64,000 nucleotides of DNA, from positions 6,696,001 through 6,760,000 of the forward strand of contig JAITYX010000025.1 of the NCBI GenBank assembly GCA_021018815.1, in the 5' to 3' direction. Shown piece by piece: positions 45,106-55,492 of this stretch. Positions within the stretch are counted from its first letter, which is position 1, and each line of letters begins with the position of its first letter. The translations under genes and the position numbers were made by a program. The stretch is from Talinum fruticosum. Taxonomy: Eukaryota; Streptophyta; Magnoliopsida; Caryophyllales; Talinaceae. The notes beneath the pieces are model-generated. The model searched no databases, was not told where the DNA came from, and worked only from the letters and a program-made list of their open reading frames with translations.

Positions 45106-48100
45106 CTAAAGAGCAATATCCAGAAGCATATCTCTTACAGCATACAGGTCGTTGCCTCCAGGGCAGTTGCTCCGGGCAACCTTAGTCACTGATGGAGCCT
45201 TATAGCAGGGCTGTCCTTCAACAACCGGCCAGAATGGAACCTCGGGACATACTGGAGGTGGAAATGAGCTGTGTTGTCTCCCTGTATCTTCACCCTCAGT
45301 GAGAGAAAAACCAAACAGCCTGCAGCTCGCCTTGCCTCTAGGAACCGAGTCATGACCCCCTTCGATGGGTAAAGCAGGGCTGGAATGATTCATGGGTTCC
45401 ACACCTATGAACCTGGACTGAATTAAAGGAGAGTGCAGGTTCTGAGCTTGGATGCTACTTGCCTGTTGGAACATTAACACCGAGGAAGGTGAAGATACTT
45501 GCGCTAATGGTGGATTGGAGGCCGCCTTCAACCAACTTGTTCTACAGCCCGGTACTTGGACACCCTCAAAGATTTCCATGGGCCCACTCCCACGCCTATG
45601 ATAGGCTGGGCTTAGATGAGTTTCTTGACCTTGCAAGACCTTTTGGAACCGGAATGGTTCACCATAGACTATGCCTTTCCCGGGCATGCCAAAATCACCT
45701 GGTGGAATAGAGCCAATCCCCAAGTTGTTTGAGCCGGGAAAGGATCTCCTAGGCTCAGATGCAGGGTGGTGAGGGTTATCAATACCGTCACAAGCGGAGT
45801 GAGAACCCAATTTTTCTTGACCTTGCAAGACCTTTCGGAACCCTAGAGATTCCCCAAAGTCTGGAACTCCAACTCCACCTGAGCCAATAAGTTGAAAGAA
45901 AAGATTAATTGCGCCTCACAAAGGAAAAAGCTTGAAATACAAAAGCAAAGCTACCACACCACCCAATGTCCATTCTGCCAAAGCAAGATTTGAGTATAAC
46001 TACATGTCTTCAATCTTTTATCCAAAACGAATATGAAATCTTACCCCAAAAGCAGTAAAAAACGAACCCCCCGCCTCAGGGCAACAAAAGAAACAAAGTA
46101 TGAACGCAAAATATATTGAACTCCCAAAAGTATGCACTCCTGGAAACCACGAGCCTCATAAAATGCATGTCTGTCTCTCTATGATTTTTTTAATCCACAC
46201 AGGAATTCAGGTATAAACACCTACCAGGAATTGGAAAATCTGGTTTGCTTAATGGCAAACCAATTCTGTTCCTTTTGAGACCGGATGCCATTATATTGGA
46301 GGGACTCGGAAAAGAACCAGTTGGTTCGATCTCCCATGGAGAAACCCTACCATGGCGGTTGACCTCTACATCATCCCACCTCACCTGCGACATAAATAAG
46401 CAGAAACAATCATAATCTGTGATCCCGTTGAAAATGGGCATTAATATTAGAATAGGAAAAGGCTGCTTTTTTTGGCAAGCATTACCATTAAGCATCTCCA
46501 TTTTGAACCGGGCCACCTGACAGGATCCAACTCAGCCATTCCAGTGACAACTCCAGTATACCTGTTGTGCAATTACATTTTTAAATGACACCATAGAAAT
46601 GAACAAAATGATGTTATGGGGGATGCTCTTTTTTTTATTTATGTTTTTTGCTTTTACCTTCTTTCACCCGCATCTTCAGCCTCATACCTCATTTTGAACC
46701 TCATTCCAATGGTAAAAGAAGTGTCGATACTCTTCAAGAACCTCCTTAATGGAACAATGAACTCAGATGAGCTTGTCCTACAAAATGAAAGCATGATCAA
46801 ATGACAACTCAAATCAACCAAGCATAGAAATTCATATATGGATTCAAATGTACACATAGAAACTGAGTAGACTCAGGAACACATCCAATTACAAGAGAAC
46901 ACAGCATTGAACCAATAGTAACTAGGAAGGCTTGTCACTCCAGGAATCTGTGCATGATCAATCCAAATCTATATTAAACAAAATTTGTGGACAAGTAGCA
47001 ACCTACATCACTGACCAAGTTATCTGAGATGGGTTAGACGTACATATGTATGAAATACAGCTAGCCTCCAATGGTCTCCATCGTTGAGAGATTTAAAGGC
47101 CCCTATTATATCTCAGTGTTGAAACAGTTTAGCCCTCATACTTCGGGCTTAATATAGGGTCAAGTAGCATGTTTACTAACATAATAAACGGATAAAGATC
47201 TCTCAACGATGAAGTATAGAGAGTCAGTAAGGAAAACACCCAGATATCACAGCCAAGTTAATAAGCTTAAGTGCAGCAATTGTTTTTTTTTTTTTTTTTT
47301 TTTGGAGAAGCAGCAGAGTACCGAGTACTGTAGCTGCAAATAATTGAGTAGCAAACATGGCTCCATTATCCATATACATGCAAAATTAAATGGCCACAAC
47401 ATATGCCAAATTCAAATGAGCAACTTAATCAACTAAGTCATAGCTTTAATTTCAATATTAGATCCCAAACTGTTTTCGAGAAGGGCAAAGAGACATAACT
47501 GAACAGAGGCATAATTGAAAGCATATCAGTATTCAATGCCAGCAGAAAGTGCACGTCGATTAAAATAATCTGTCATTTCAACACTTCTCTAGTCTTCCTG
47601 CCACCCATGGATCCAAAAATGGTACAAGAACACAGTTTTATACTATTTTAGTCTAATTTACAGTTCTACCGCTGCTCATGGTACAAATCACTTGCAGCGG
47701 AAGTATTGATTACCTGTTACTCTTTCTCTTTTTTTTTTTTTTTTTTGGGTTCATCTTTTGGTTGGTTGGGGGTTCAGTAGTCACGCTATCTACACTTCGT
47801 AATTGTGAAACAGAAACCAGTTTACTTGAGCTTAAACAAAGAATAGGAGTGATTTCAAAAAGATACATCAATCAATCAGGTAAACATTTGCAAAGGATTT
47901 CTAAGAATACCTTGGGTTGTAGCAGATGTTGAAAGCATGCCCTGAAGATATGGCACTGAACACAGATTTGAGACCACCATTGTTCACGTGTTCACCACCA
48001 AGAGCAGGAAAGGAAGTAGCCCCTTTAAGTTGAACGGCTCTTCGGATGCCTAACCTCAGTTCTCCATCAGCACCCCTGCCATTCATTCAGAACAGCAATG

Positions 48101-50205
48101 AAGATTCAAATGATATGAGAAATTTCACACCAAAAATAAATAAATTCCATAAAACATTGAGCACCTGAGGAATAGCACTGCATCTCCAGAGACGAGCTTC
48201 TTCTTGTTTACAAAAGCACTCCAACCCGTTGTGAGCAAGTGTCGCCGTGGCTGGCCTGCCCCACAACAGCAGAAAAAGTCCAAAAGAAAGTTAACAAATT
48301 CAGAGTTTGAATTCACAGAAGGAAAAGGTCTCTCTAAATGAACAAGATAGCAAAGAATCGCTAAACTTAGCAAAAATTCAGCTCCTATGGACACTACTAT
48401 TTTTGGCTGTTTGAGCACATTTCAGTATCCACAAAGAAAGACAAGAAAGGATAGTTACATACGTTATCTAAGAGACATTTTCCATTGGAAGTGGAAATCC
48501 ATAATAGTAAGGAAGGAACTAAATGTCCATCTTTTAGCATGTATTTGTCTTACAAATTCAAGTTGAAAGTTCAAAGTCATTCAAACTCTTCATTTCAACT
48601 CAAGCATCAATACGGGGACTCAATGCATACCCACAAGGGTATCTATCCAACACCCCAACATGGGTATACACTTGTCTAGAAACCCAAATATAGTACTCCC
48701 TAGACCCTAACCTCCAATGTACCTCTGTAAATGTGTCTGAACCTCCATTCTAACCCGTGCAAATCCTTCGCCACAAGCTCTTGAGACGGCCTTTGCTGCT
48801 TATAATCCTATAACAATTCCAGCAACAGCAACACGAAAGAAGTCATTGACAAACACTCATCAAAGCCTTGGCAATCAATTATCAGAAATATGAGGAAAAC
48901 TAAGTAGTTAAGTTACCAAGGGAGGAAAACAGTCCTCTGCAGCACGACGAGGAACAGAGAAACCCCCATGAGTGCTGGTGTCTGAAGCAGTCAAAGTCTT
49001 GCAGAACATGTGAGGTGTGGTGGACTTGGCAGCGTCTTCGAAATCCTCCTCTTCACCATCAACATCAATTTTTCTCTCTCTCAGTTTCTCCTCAATCTGC
49101 TCAACCAGAAGCACCAGTTCAATACAGAAATCATCCTCACGTCATCAATTAATTTAAGTAAAAACTTTGGGAGAAAACCATTCTTTAATTAGGGTGTTTG
49201 AAACCCAAATTGATTTATCATATATCATATTCCAAAGGGAATAGAATAAGCAAGTGCAATTTACAAAACAGTGCTGATTATTTTACACCAAAAAGAATGA
49301 TTACCAACATTAGATTTAAACCTCACCTGGGTCTCAGGGATTAGAGAAACTTGTGCATAAACCTCATCTGTTGCCACTTCAGCCTACCAAAAAACAGCAC
49401 ACATTTCAAAAAATTGATTTAATTTATCTCCCCAAAATGCAAGCAGCCCAGTTTTGAGGGGACCAAATTAGATTAATCTATGAAATCCCAATTCCTAGAA
49501 ATGAATAATCCCCAGAAAAACCCTCGCTTCAAGAGCCTAAAATCATGCATTTTTAACAAACATTCACGAGATTGAGGAACTACCCAAAACAGCAAAGTTT
49601 CTCAAAACAACAATAAACCCATGTTGACACAACCAAAGATTAATGAACCCCATAAATCAAAACCCCAGGATTATACCCCCGAAAAAGCATTGTATTAGAC
49701 CCAGAAACTACTGCAGAAACAGTATATACCCAGAATTAAACCCTTGTTGGCCAAAATTGAAACCTTGGACCCCCAACAAAATTAAAATAGCAAAACATCA
49801 TAAGGGGGAGAGAGAGAGTACATGAAGCTTAACATCAAGAACGCGACAAAAGACATGAGAAGGAACATTGGAGAGAGAATCAAAGCTATGAGCAACCCCA
49901 GAAAAATCAAAACCAAGAAGATGCTGCTGTTGTTCAAGGTGTCCTTGAGGCAAATAAACCACCAAACTGCCCTTCTTAGGCAAGGAGATGAGGGGGCCAG
50001 CGCAGGCATGCCAAAGCTCCATACAAACAGAAGGCGAAGAGGAAGAGAAAGACGAAGAAGAAGAAGCAGATGAAGAAGAATTCATGGGGTTAGGAGAGAG
50101 ACTGAAGCTTGAATCTTTAAGAAGATTCTGGGGTTGAGTAATCTGGCTATGCGTGTCTTCTTCATCCTCGTTCACAGTGTTCAAGTCAATTAAAACCCCC
50201 ATCAT
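45106..50205 (-). CDS. ARF3: Auxin response factor 3 / ETTIN-type transcription factor
   Basis: Ten exons with GT-AG borders: 50205-49822, 49383-49327, 49096-48917, 48807-48723, 48255-48165, 48075-47911, 46777-46658, 46561-46486, 46384-46225 and 45878-45106, giving 696 residues in one frame. It starts [16 protein letters not shown], then a Ser-rich stretch and [20 protein letters not shown]. The B3 DNA-binding domain is about 178-280 ([20 protein letters not shown] to the GDAVLFLR region) and the auxin-response (ARF) domain about 311-393. The C-terminus ends [12 protein letters not shown] without a PB1 domain, the ETTIN hallmark. Two KVLQGQE peptides (455-461, 519-525) encode the tasiR-ARF sites. 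It binds auxin response elements in the nucleus, and ARF3 controls organ polarity and gynoecium patterning in known plants. The start codon choice between the two adjacent Mets is arbitrary. All exon joins preserve the frame, so it looks functional. Confidence 0.95.
45622..45642 (-). promoter_or_regulatory. tasiR-ARF target site, distal
   Basis: The mRNA sense reads AAGGTCTTGCAAGGTCAAG plus two A, complementary to TAS3-derived tasiR-ARF apart from a G-U pair and the last bases. It encodes KVLQGQE at residues 519-525. The site architecture matches ARF3/ARF4 genes in known plants. Confidence 0.9.
45814..45834 (-). promoter_or_regulatory. tasiR-ARF target site, proximal
   Basis: Identical over 21 bases to the site at 45622-45642, 192 bases away, and encoding KVLQGQE at residues 455-461. 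Two sites allow cleavage or repression of the mRNA by TAS3 small RNAs. Confidence 0.9.
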
Positions 50206-50275
50206 TGCGAAAACTAGGCTTGCTGAAGAAATGGCAAGTGGGATTTAAGGAGGAGTGTTGAGGAGAGAGAGGAAG

Positions 50276-50318
<43 letters not shown>

Positions 50319-51063
50319 GGTTTGAAGAGAGGGGTAAAATGGGGGAGTGTGAAAATTGCTACAAGGAGACTAAACTTAGGTGAGACAGGTACTTAATCTG
50401 CAAACCCGCTGCATTGCTAAAAGGAGAACTCAACTCACTCATCCCCCTTCTCTCTCTCCTTAATTCCCCCTTGTTTCTCTCTCCAAAATGGGGATGATTT
50501 AAGGTGTCAAATCAAGCAAGCAAGGGTTTTTAAGAGAAATGGGCATTTAATTTGAATTAGAAAACTAATAGGCAAGAAGGGGTTTTGGGGAATTTTGATT
50601 TGAAGGGGTTTTTTGGGTTTCTTCTGATTTGATTTTCATGCTTTTTTTCCTCCTCATTTTTTCTGGGGTTTTTCTATTTTAAATTAATCTGCAAAGATTG
50701 TTGCTTTGTAGGGCAGAAGGGTCTGAGCTTTGCTGCAGCTGCTAGTACTGCTGACTGCCCGCTGATACTGAAGAGAGAGAAAGTGAAAGAGAAAGAAGTG
50801 GGGGAGCAGCAGCTGCTGCTGGTGTGTGAGCCTGTGATATATGGCAGAGAGGAGGAGAGAGAAAACTAGAGAGAGATGGGGAGTGTAATTTGTGTGCAAG
50901 AGGGAGGAAGAAGCTAGGTAGGGGGTGAAATGACCAAAAAGAAAGAAAAGATTAAACAAAACAAGGAAGTGATAAAGTTCGCTTTCTTGCACAACCCCTA
51001 TATTTCCGGGCGCCTTGTCTATTTTATCCTCCTTTTGCCTTGCCTCGCCTCGCCTCGCCTTAC

Positions 51064-51097
<34 letters not shown>

Positions 51098-51100
51098 GTC
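50206..51100 (-). promoter_or_regulatory. ARF3 leader and promoter region, GA/CT tracts
   Basis: Upstream of the start codon lie a (GA)n tract at about 50279-50314 and a (CT)n tract at about 51066-51095 (plus strand). Read on the minus strand these become CT/GA-rich leader or core-promoter sequence, as is common in ARF genes. The transcription start is not resolved. Open frames of 94-151 residues here arise from the repeats. Confidence 0.5.
50359..50442 (-). promoter_or_regulatory. Candidate upstream ORF in the ARF3 leader (28 codons with stop)
   Basis: ATG AGT GAG on the minus strand to TAG. It overlaps a 12-residue second uORF in another frame at 50376-50414. A third uORF of 15 residues is at 50499-50546. 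ETTIN mRNA in Arabidopsis is known to have regulatory uORFs. These are only relevant if the transcript starts upstream of them. Confidence 0.4.
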
Positions 51101-51614
51101 TCCTTCACTACCCTTTGTGTAATCCCCTTGAAGGACCACATCCTTCCACCTCTCCCTTCAAATTGTAACGTGATCCAATATTACCATGTCTCCTTTTTTT
51201 TTTTGCGAAATTAACTTTTTAATTTACTATGTGAAAATTATATTTTGTCGATATTTAGTTTGTCAAATTTTATAAATAACATAAAGAACATGAGTTAAGG
51301 TCATTTAATTTTCATATTTTGTAAACGAGAATGAAAATAACTCATTAGGAATGACAATTCAATGTTTGAATTTTCCCCAAAATTATCATTAGAGGTTACG
51401 TGGTGAAATTGACAATGGGGAGAAAATATTAAAGTATTATTTATGATATCTAACTAATCAATACTCTATATCAACTAAAAATTTACCATGTGAATGTTAC
51501 TCTAATGGTAAGCACTTTACATTTTTATTCTCTCCATTAATGTTCGAACCTCAAGAAAAGTTTGTATCATAAGAACACACCTACTACAATTGCTTTTTAA
51601 CTATAAATGATGCC
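51101..51614. other. No gene recognised
   Basis: AT-rich DNA between the ARF3 promoter region and a foldback element. No motif on either strand. Confidence 0.45.
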
Positions 51615-51885
51615 AAAAATTACACAAAATTACCCTAAAGTATAGTGTAACTATTTATACGCCCCAGGTATAAAAATTACTCACCAAGTACTCATAAGGT
51701 ATGGTGTAACTATTTCTACACCCCTCGGATATGAAAACTTACTCCTAAGTACTTCTAAGGTATGGTGTAACTATTTACGGACCCCGAGATATGAAAAACT
51801 ACTCCTAGTTACCTACCTTTTGGCGTAATATTGTTGAATTAAATTGTTGCTCAACTAAGAGAGAGAGAAAGAGAGCGAAAGAGAA

Positions 51886-51921
<36 letters not shown>

Positions 51922-52288
51922 TACGGATGTTTTATGAAAGAGGACAACACAGAGAGGGAGAGGACAAACATAGAGGTAGGAGGTAGAGGACGAACAAACG
52001 AATAGAGATGGGAGACAGAAGAACAAAGAGATGGGAGAAAGCGACGGATAGAGAGAGTGAACAGACAAGAGAAGAAAGAGAAAATGAACAAACTTGGAGA
52101 TTGGGGGAAGAGGATAACTAATACGTAAAAGTTACACCATACTTTAGAGTATTTAGGAGTAATTTTTCATACCCAAGGGCTTGTAAATAATTACATCATA
52201 CCTTATGGTACTTTTGTGTAATTTTTTATACTTGAGAGATTTGTAAATAGTTACACCATACCTTAGGGTACCTTTGTGTAATTTTTTA
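51615..52288. mobile_element. Foldback element with tandem-repeat arms
   Basis: The left arm (51615-51835) holds about four roughly 60-base units centred on GGTATGGTGTAACTATTT. The right arm (52105-52288) holds about three of the same units in inverted orientation. Between them lies a GA-rich loop (51855-52080, many GAGAGAGA words). The GA-rich loop creates low-complexity open frames that are not genes. Arms made of tandem repeats are typical of foldback/Mutator-like non-autonomous elements. The exact ends and target duplication are unclear. Confidence 0.65.
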
Positions 52289-52450
52289 TAAATGATGCAT
52301 AAGTTGCATAAACCTTGTGCAATAATAAAAAAAGATTTGAGTCATAGATATCTCATTCATAAAAAGCTCTTTTAACATATTAAGGAATCATCTTAATCAA
52401 ATAAAAAATTATTATTAAAATCCTAGAAAATAATTTATAGCCACCGTAAA

Positions 52451-52828
52451 GGTTCGTTCGTTTTAACCGTTAAAATTAGTTATTAGTGATTACAAGTAGT
52501 TACGGTTGGGGGTTATTGGTTACGAGTGATTACGAATTATCGGGTAGCAATTATGACAAGTGGTTAGCAGTTATATGAGTGTTTAATATATGTTACGAGT
52601 GTTCACTAGCGGTTATAATTTTTTAAGATATAGTTAGTGATAATGTTTATTATTTTAATATTTTAGAGTGAAGTAATATCTACCTTCTAGATAAACGTTT
52701 TCAAAAAACTATTTACGTAACAATTTTATATGAAGACAAGTAATAGCCTATTTGATAAATATTTATATACCTTTTTATATCAATATACTATTATCGCAAC
52801 AATAATAATGATGATAACGATGATGACC

Positions 52829-52907
<79 letters not shown>

Positions 52908-53163
52908 TAACAATAATAATATGAGGTTATGATTAACAGTTATAACGGTTAGCGATCATATATTAATAATAAAATATGAGGTTATGATTCGCAATTATAC
53001 CAATTAGCGATTAACGGTTATCAACTGTTACAAATGGTTATAATTAATTGTCGGTGGCTACTAGTCTGTTAGCAATCTGTTATGATTAGTGGTTAACAGT
53101 TGTAAGGTGTTAACAATAATTAGCGGTTATAAATGGCGGTATGACCGCTAAAACGAATATGCC
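52451..53163. mobile_element. MITE-like element with (AAT)n microsatellite
   Basis: The left end is GGTTCGTTCGTTTTAACCGT and the right end the complement of GGCATATTCGTTTTAGCGGT. The interior is rich in GGTTA/TAACC words on both strands, with an (AAT)n tract at about 52830-52915. A long poly-Ile frame results from the microsatellite and is not a gene. The superfamily is uncertain (hAT-like by its ends). Confidence 0.5.
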
Positions 53164-53217
53164 ATAATTCAAACAATGGAATGAGAATTCAATGATGTAA
53201 TTTCCATTCCTACCAAC

Positions 53218-54250
53218 GGCGGAACCGAGGGCAGGGGCCCGGGGTTGTGGTTCCTTCCATGATTCTAAATTTTTTAAAAAATCTATCCTAAAAAAACAAA
53301 ATAGAAAAAAATAATTATTTAGAAAAATCATTTTTATATTTTTTAACTCTCCAAGTAAATTAAATTTCATAATCATTTTTGTATAAGGTAAAATTATATA
53401 ATTATTGTATAAAATGTATTATTTTTTATATAATATTTTGCACATATCTTATAATATTTTAATAAATTAGGATGGAGAAAGTTATGATATATATAGGTTA
53501 TGAAAAATTGATAATACGTATACCCGTCTCAATGTTTTTTTAATCTCTCTCTTGTTATCTCTTTGTCATCCTTTTTCCATCTCTCCAACCTATTTCTCCA
53601 TCTCTCCAACCTATTAATATGTTATCTTGTAAGCTATAATACCACTTTTTCTCGCCACCTTTTAATATAAAGTAGTGTGAATTTCATTCCCAATTAGCAA
53701 TTTGCAAGAGAAAATAATTTTTTGGCCTTCCGAAACTCCTAATTCAAACATCATGTATGTTTTGCGTTAATATTATATTTATTTTCGTGATTTGATTATT
53801 ATTAAATTATGTATTATTATATTAGTTAATCTAATTTATTTCTCAAACTCGTATTAAATTTTGTGAGTGATTATTGTTCAAAGGATAATTTTTATATTAT
53901 TAGTTGTGAGGTATGATTTCTTATCTATTTATTACACAAATTTTCTTCATAATATTCTTATATCTAATATTTGATATATGATAATAATTTATTTTATAAC
54001 TTATATAAATAGTAATGTAAGAGTTAGAAATTTTATTTAGCGGTGTCCCTTTTTTAGTATCATTGAATTTATAAGTATTAATTATTTTTATGGACGTCCC
54101 TTTAACATTTTCGTGAATTTTTTAATGATTTTTACTCATACACTCTAACAATTTATTTTGGCACCGATGACCAAATAGTAACTCCAACCCTAATAAATAG
54201 TATTTTTTTACCTCACTACCCGACCCCTAAAAAAATTTTCTGATTCCGCC
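53218..54250. repeat. Dispersed repeat Z, copy 2
   Basis: About 1.03 kb with ends GGCGGAACCGAGGGC and the complement of GGCGGAATCAGAAAAT. It is homologous to 29277-30283 in inverted orientation. It appears inserted in, or just before, the RNase H relic that follows. Confidence 0.55.
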
Positions 54251-54289
54251 CTGATTCCTATCCCATTTTTAAAACTCCAACATATTCTT

Positions 54290-54749
54290 TCCGCATAGCA
54301 CAATTGGGGGATTGGGACACGGCTGGGGTGGGTGGTTCATGACAGTAATGGGAATGTGCTCTTCTCTAGGGTTAAGCAAGGTCTGGGCTTTTGTGATCCT
54401 AAGGTTGAGGAAGCTCAAGCTTTTAAATTTGCGCTGACGGAGGTGGTGAAGAGAGGGCTCAAGCATGTGGATATTGAAGGGGACTACCTATCACTTATAA
54501 ATAAATTGAATAACAAAGCATCTTTAGATTTCAGTGTTGGTCTAGTTATTTTTGACATTTTACAGTTTTTTTTTTTTTTTTAATTCCTATTCTGTTTCGT
54601 TTGTTAGAAGGGGAGGGAACATCGTGACTCATTTTCTTTCTCATCTCCAACCCCATGACTTATCCTTGCGGGTTTGGCTTGGTGATGGTCCAGACCACTT
54701 CTCGGATTTGGTTGCCATAAATTGTGTATTGTTTTCTTTAGGGGAATAG
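54290..54749 (+). pseudogene. RNase H-like (RVT_3-type) domain relic
   Basis: Plus strand: GWVVHDSNGNVLFSRVKQGL, then EEAQAFKFALTEVVKRGLKH (acidic residues of the RNase H fold) and VDIEGDYLSLINKLNNK. After a T-run it continues SVSFVRRGGNIVTHFLSHLQ, the final His-containing helix of plant RVT_3 domains. The pieces are in different frames separated by a poly(T) tract at about 54564-54581. Such domains come from LINE-type elements or host proteins derived from them. No partner domains are present. Confidence 0.7.
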
Positions 54750-55220
54750 TAGAATTCTCCCTTCTTGATTTTAAAAAAAAATCAATTTATTGTCACCACT
54801 ATTATTTTTAGCATCCATTAACATCCAATTTTTCTATATGCGAAACTCTGCCATGTTTTACACAAAACTAACACAATCCAGCATTGTTCAATACCATTCG
54901 ATGACTTTTCAAGTCCTTACAATAATATCGTTTATACTAATATATCTTTCTATACCACTTAGCTACTTTTGGTACCTTTTGATACCTTCTTTTAGTATTA
55001 TTTAATTTCTTTTCAATACAGTTGAGTTTTTCTACCATATTCAAACAGCCCATATGGCATTCAACCGTCAAAATTTATTTTTAGTTTAAAGGAATAATTA
55101 GATCTTATTCATGATTTTTTAAAACTTTCTAATATTTAGAGAAAAATCAAATTTAAGTCGTTCATATGGGAAACAGGGGAATTAGTAGGCAAAAAAATTA
55201 AGTCTTCAGTTTCTTAAATA
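54750..55220. other. No gene recognised
   Basis: AT-rich, T-rich DNA with short open frames lacking motifs. Confidence 0.4.
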
Positions 55221-55490
55221 CTTCATCTATTTCAAAATACATTTGATTTAAACTAACTTTTCTCGTTTTATAATACTTGTCACTTTATAATTTAAATAAC
55301 ATATTAGTTACTAGTTTACCAACTTTGTGCTTATTAATTGTTTTGTTTCTCTTTTTTTAATTACTTTTTTTCATTTCCAATAAAATATAGGGGCAACTTA
55401 TTCTTTTAATATAAAATTTGTAATGAATTTTGTGCTTCCTTAGTATTTTCGCATAATCTTAAAATGACATGTATTTTGAAACGGAGGAAG
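55221..55490. mobile_element. Stowaway-type MITE
   Basis: 270 bases between TA dinucleotides (55219-55220 and 55491-55492). The left end CTTCATCTATTTCAAAATAC and the complement of the right end CTTCCTCCGTTTCAAAATAC are degenerate forms of the Stowaway CTCCCTCCGTTTC repeat (Tc1/mariner). AT-rich and non-coding. Confidence 0.75.
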
Positions 55491-55492
55491 TA

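Noticed and set aside
45106..50205. ARF4 or ARF2 identity
   Set aside because: ARF4 and ARF2 normally have a PB1 domain. This protein ends RDMLLDIAL directly after the middle region, as ETTIN does.
50684..51139. 151-residue open frame upstream of ARF3
   Set aside because: Built on GA/CT repeats in the promoter region with no conserved motif.
51805..52091. Ser/Leu-rich membrane-like proteins on the minus strand
   Set aside because: Translation of the GA-rich loop of the foldback element in two frames.
52730..52924. Open frame with a long poly-Ile stretch
   Set aside because: A direct translation of the (AAT)n microsatellite.
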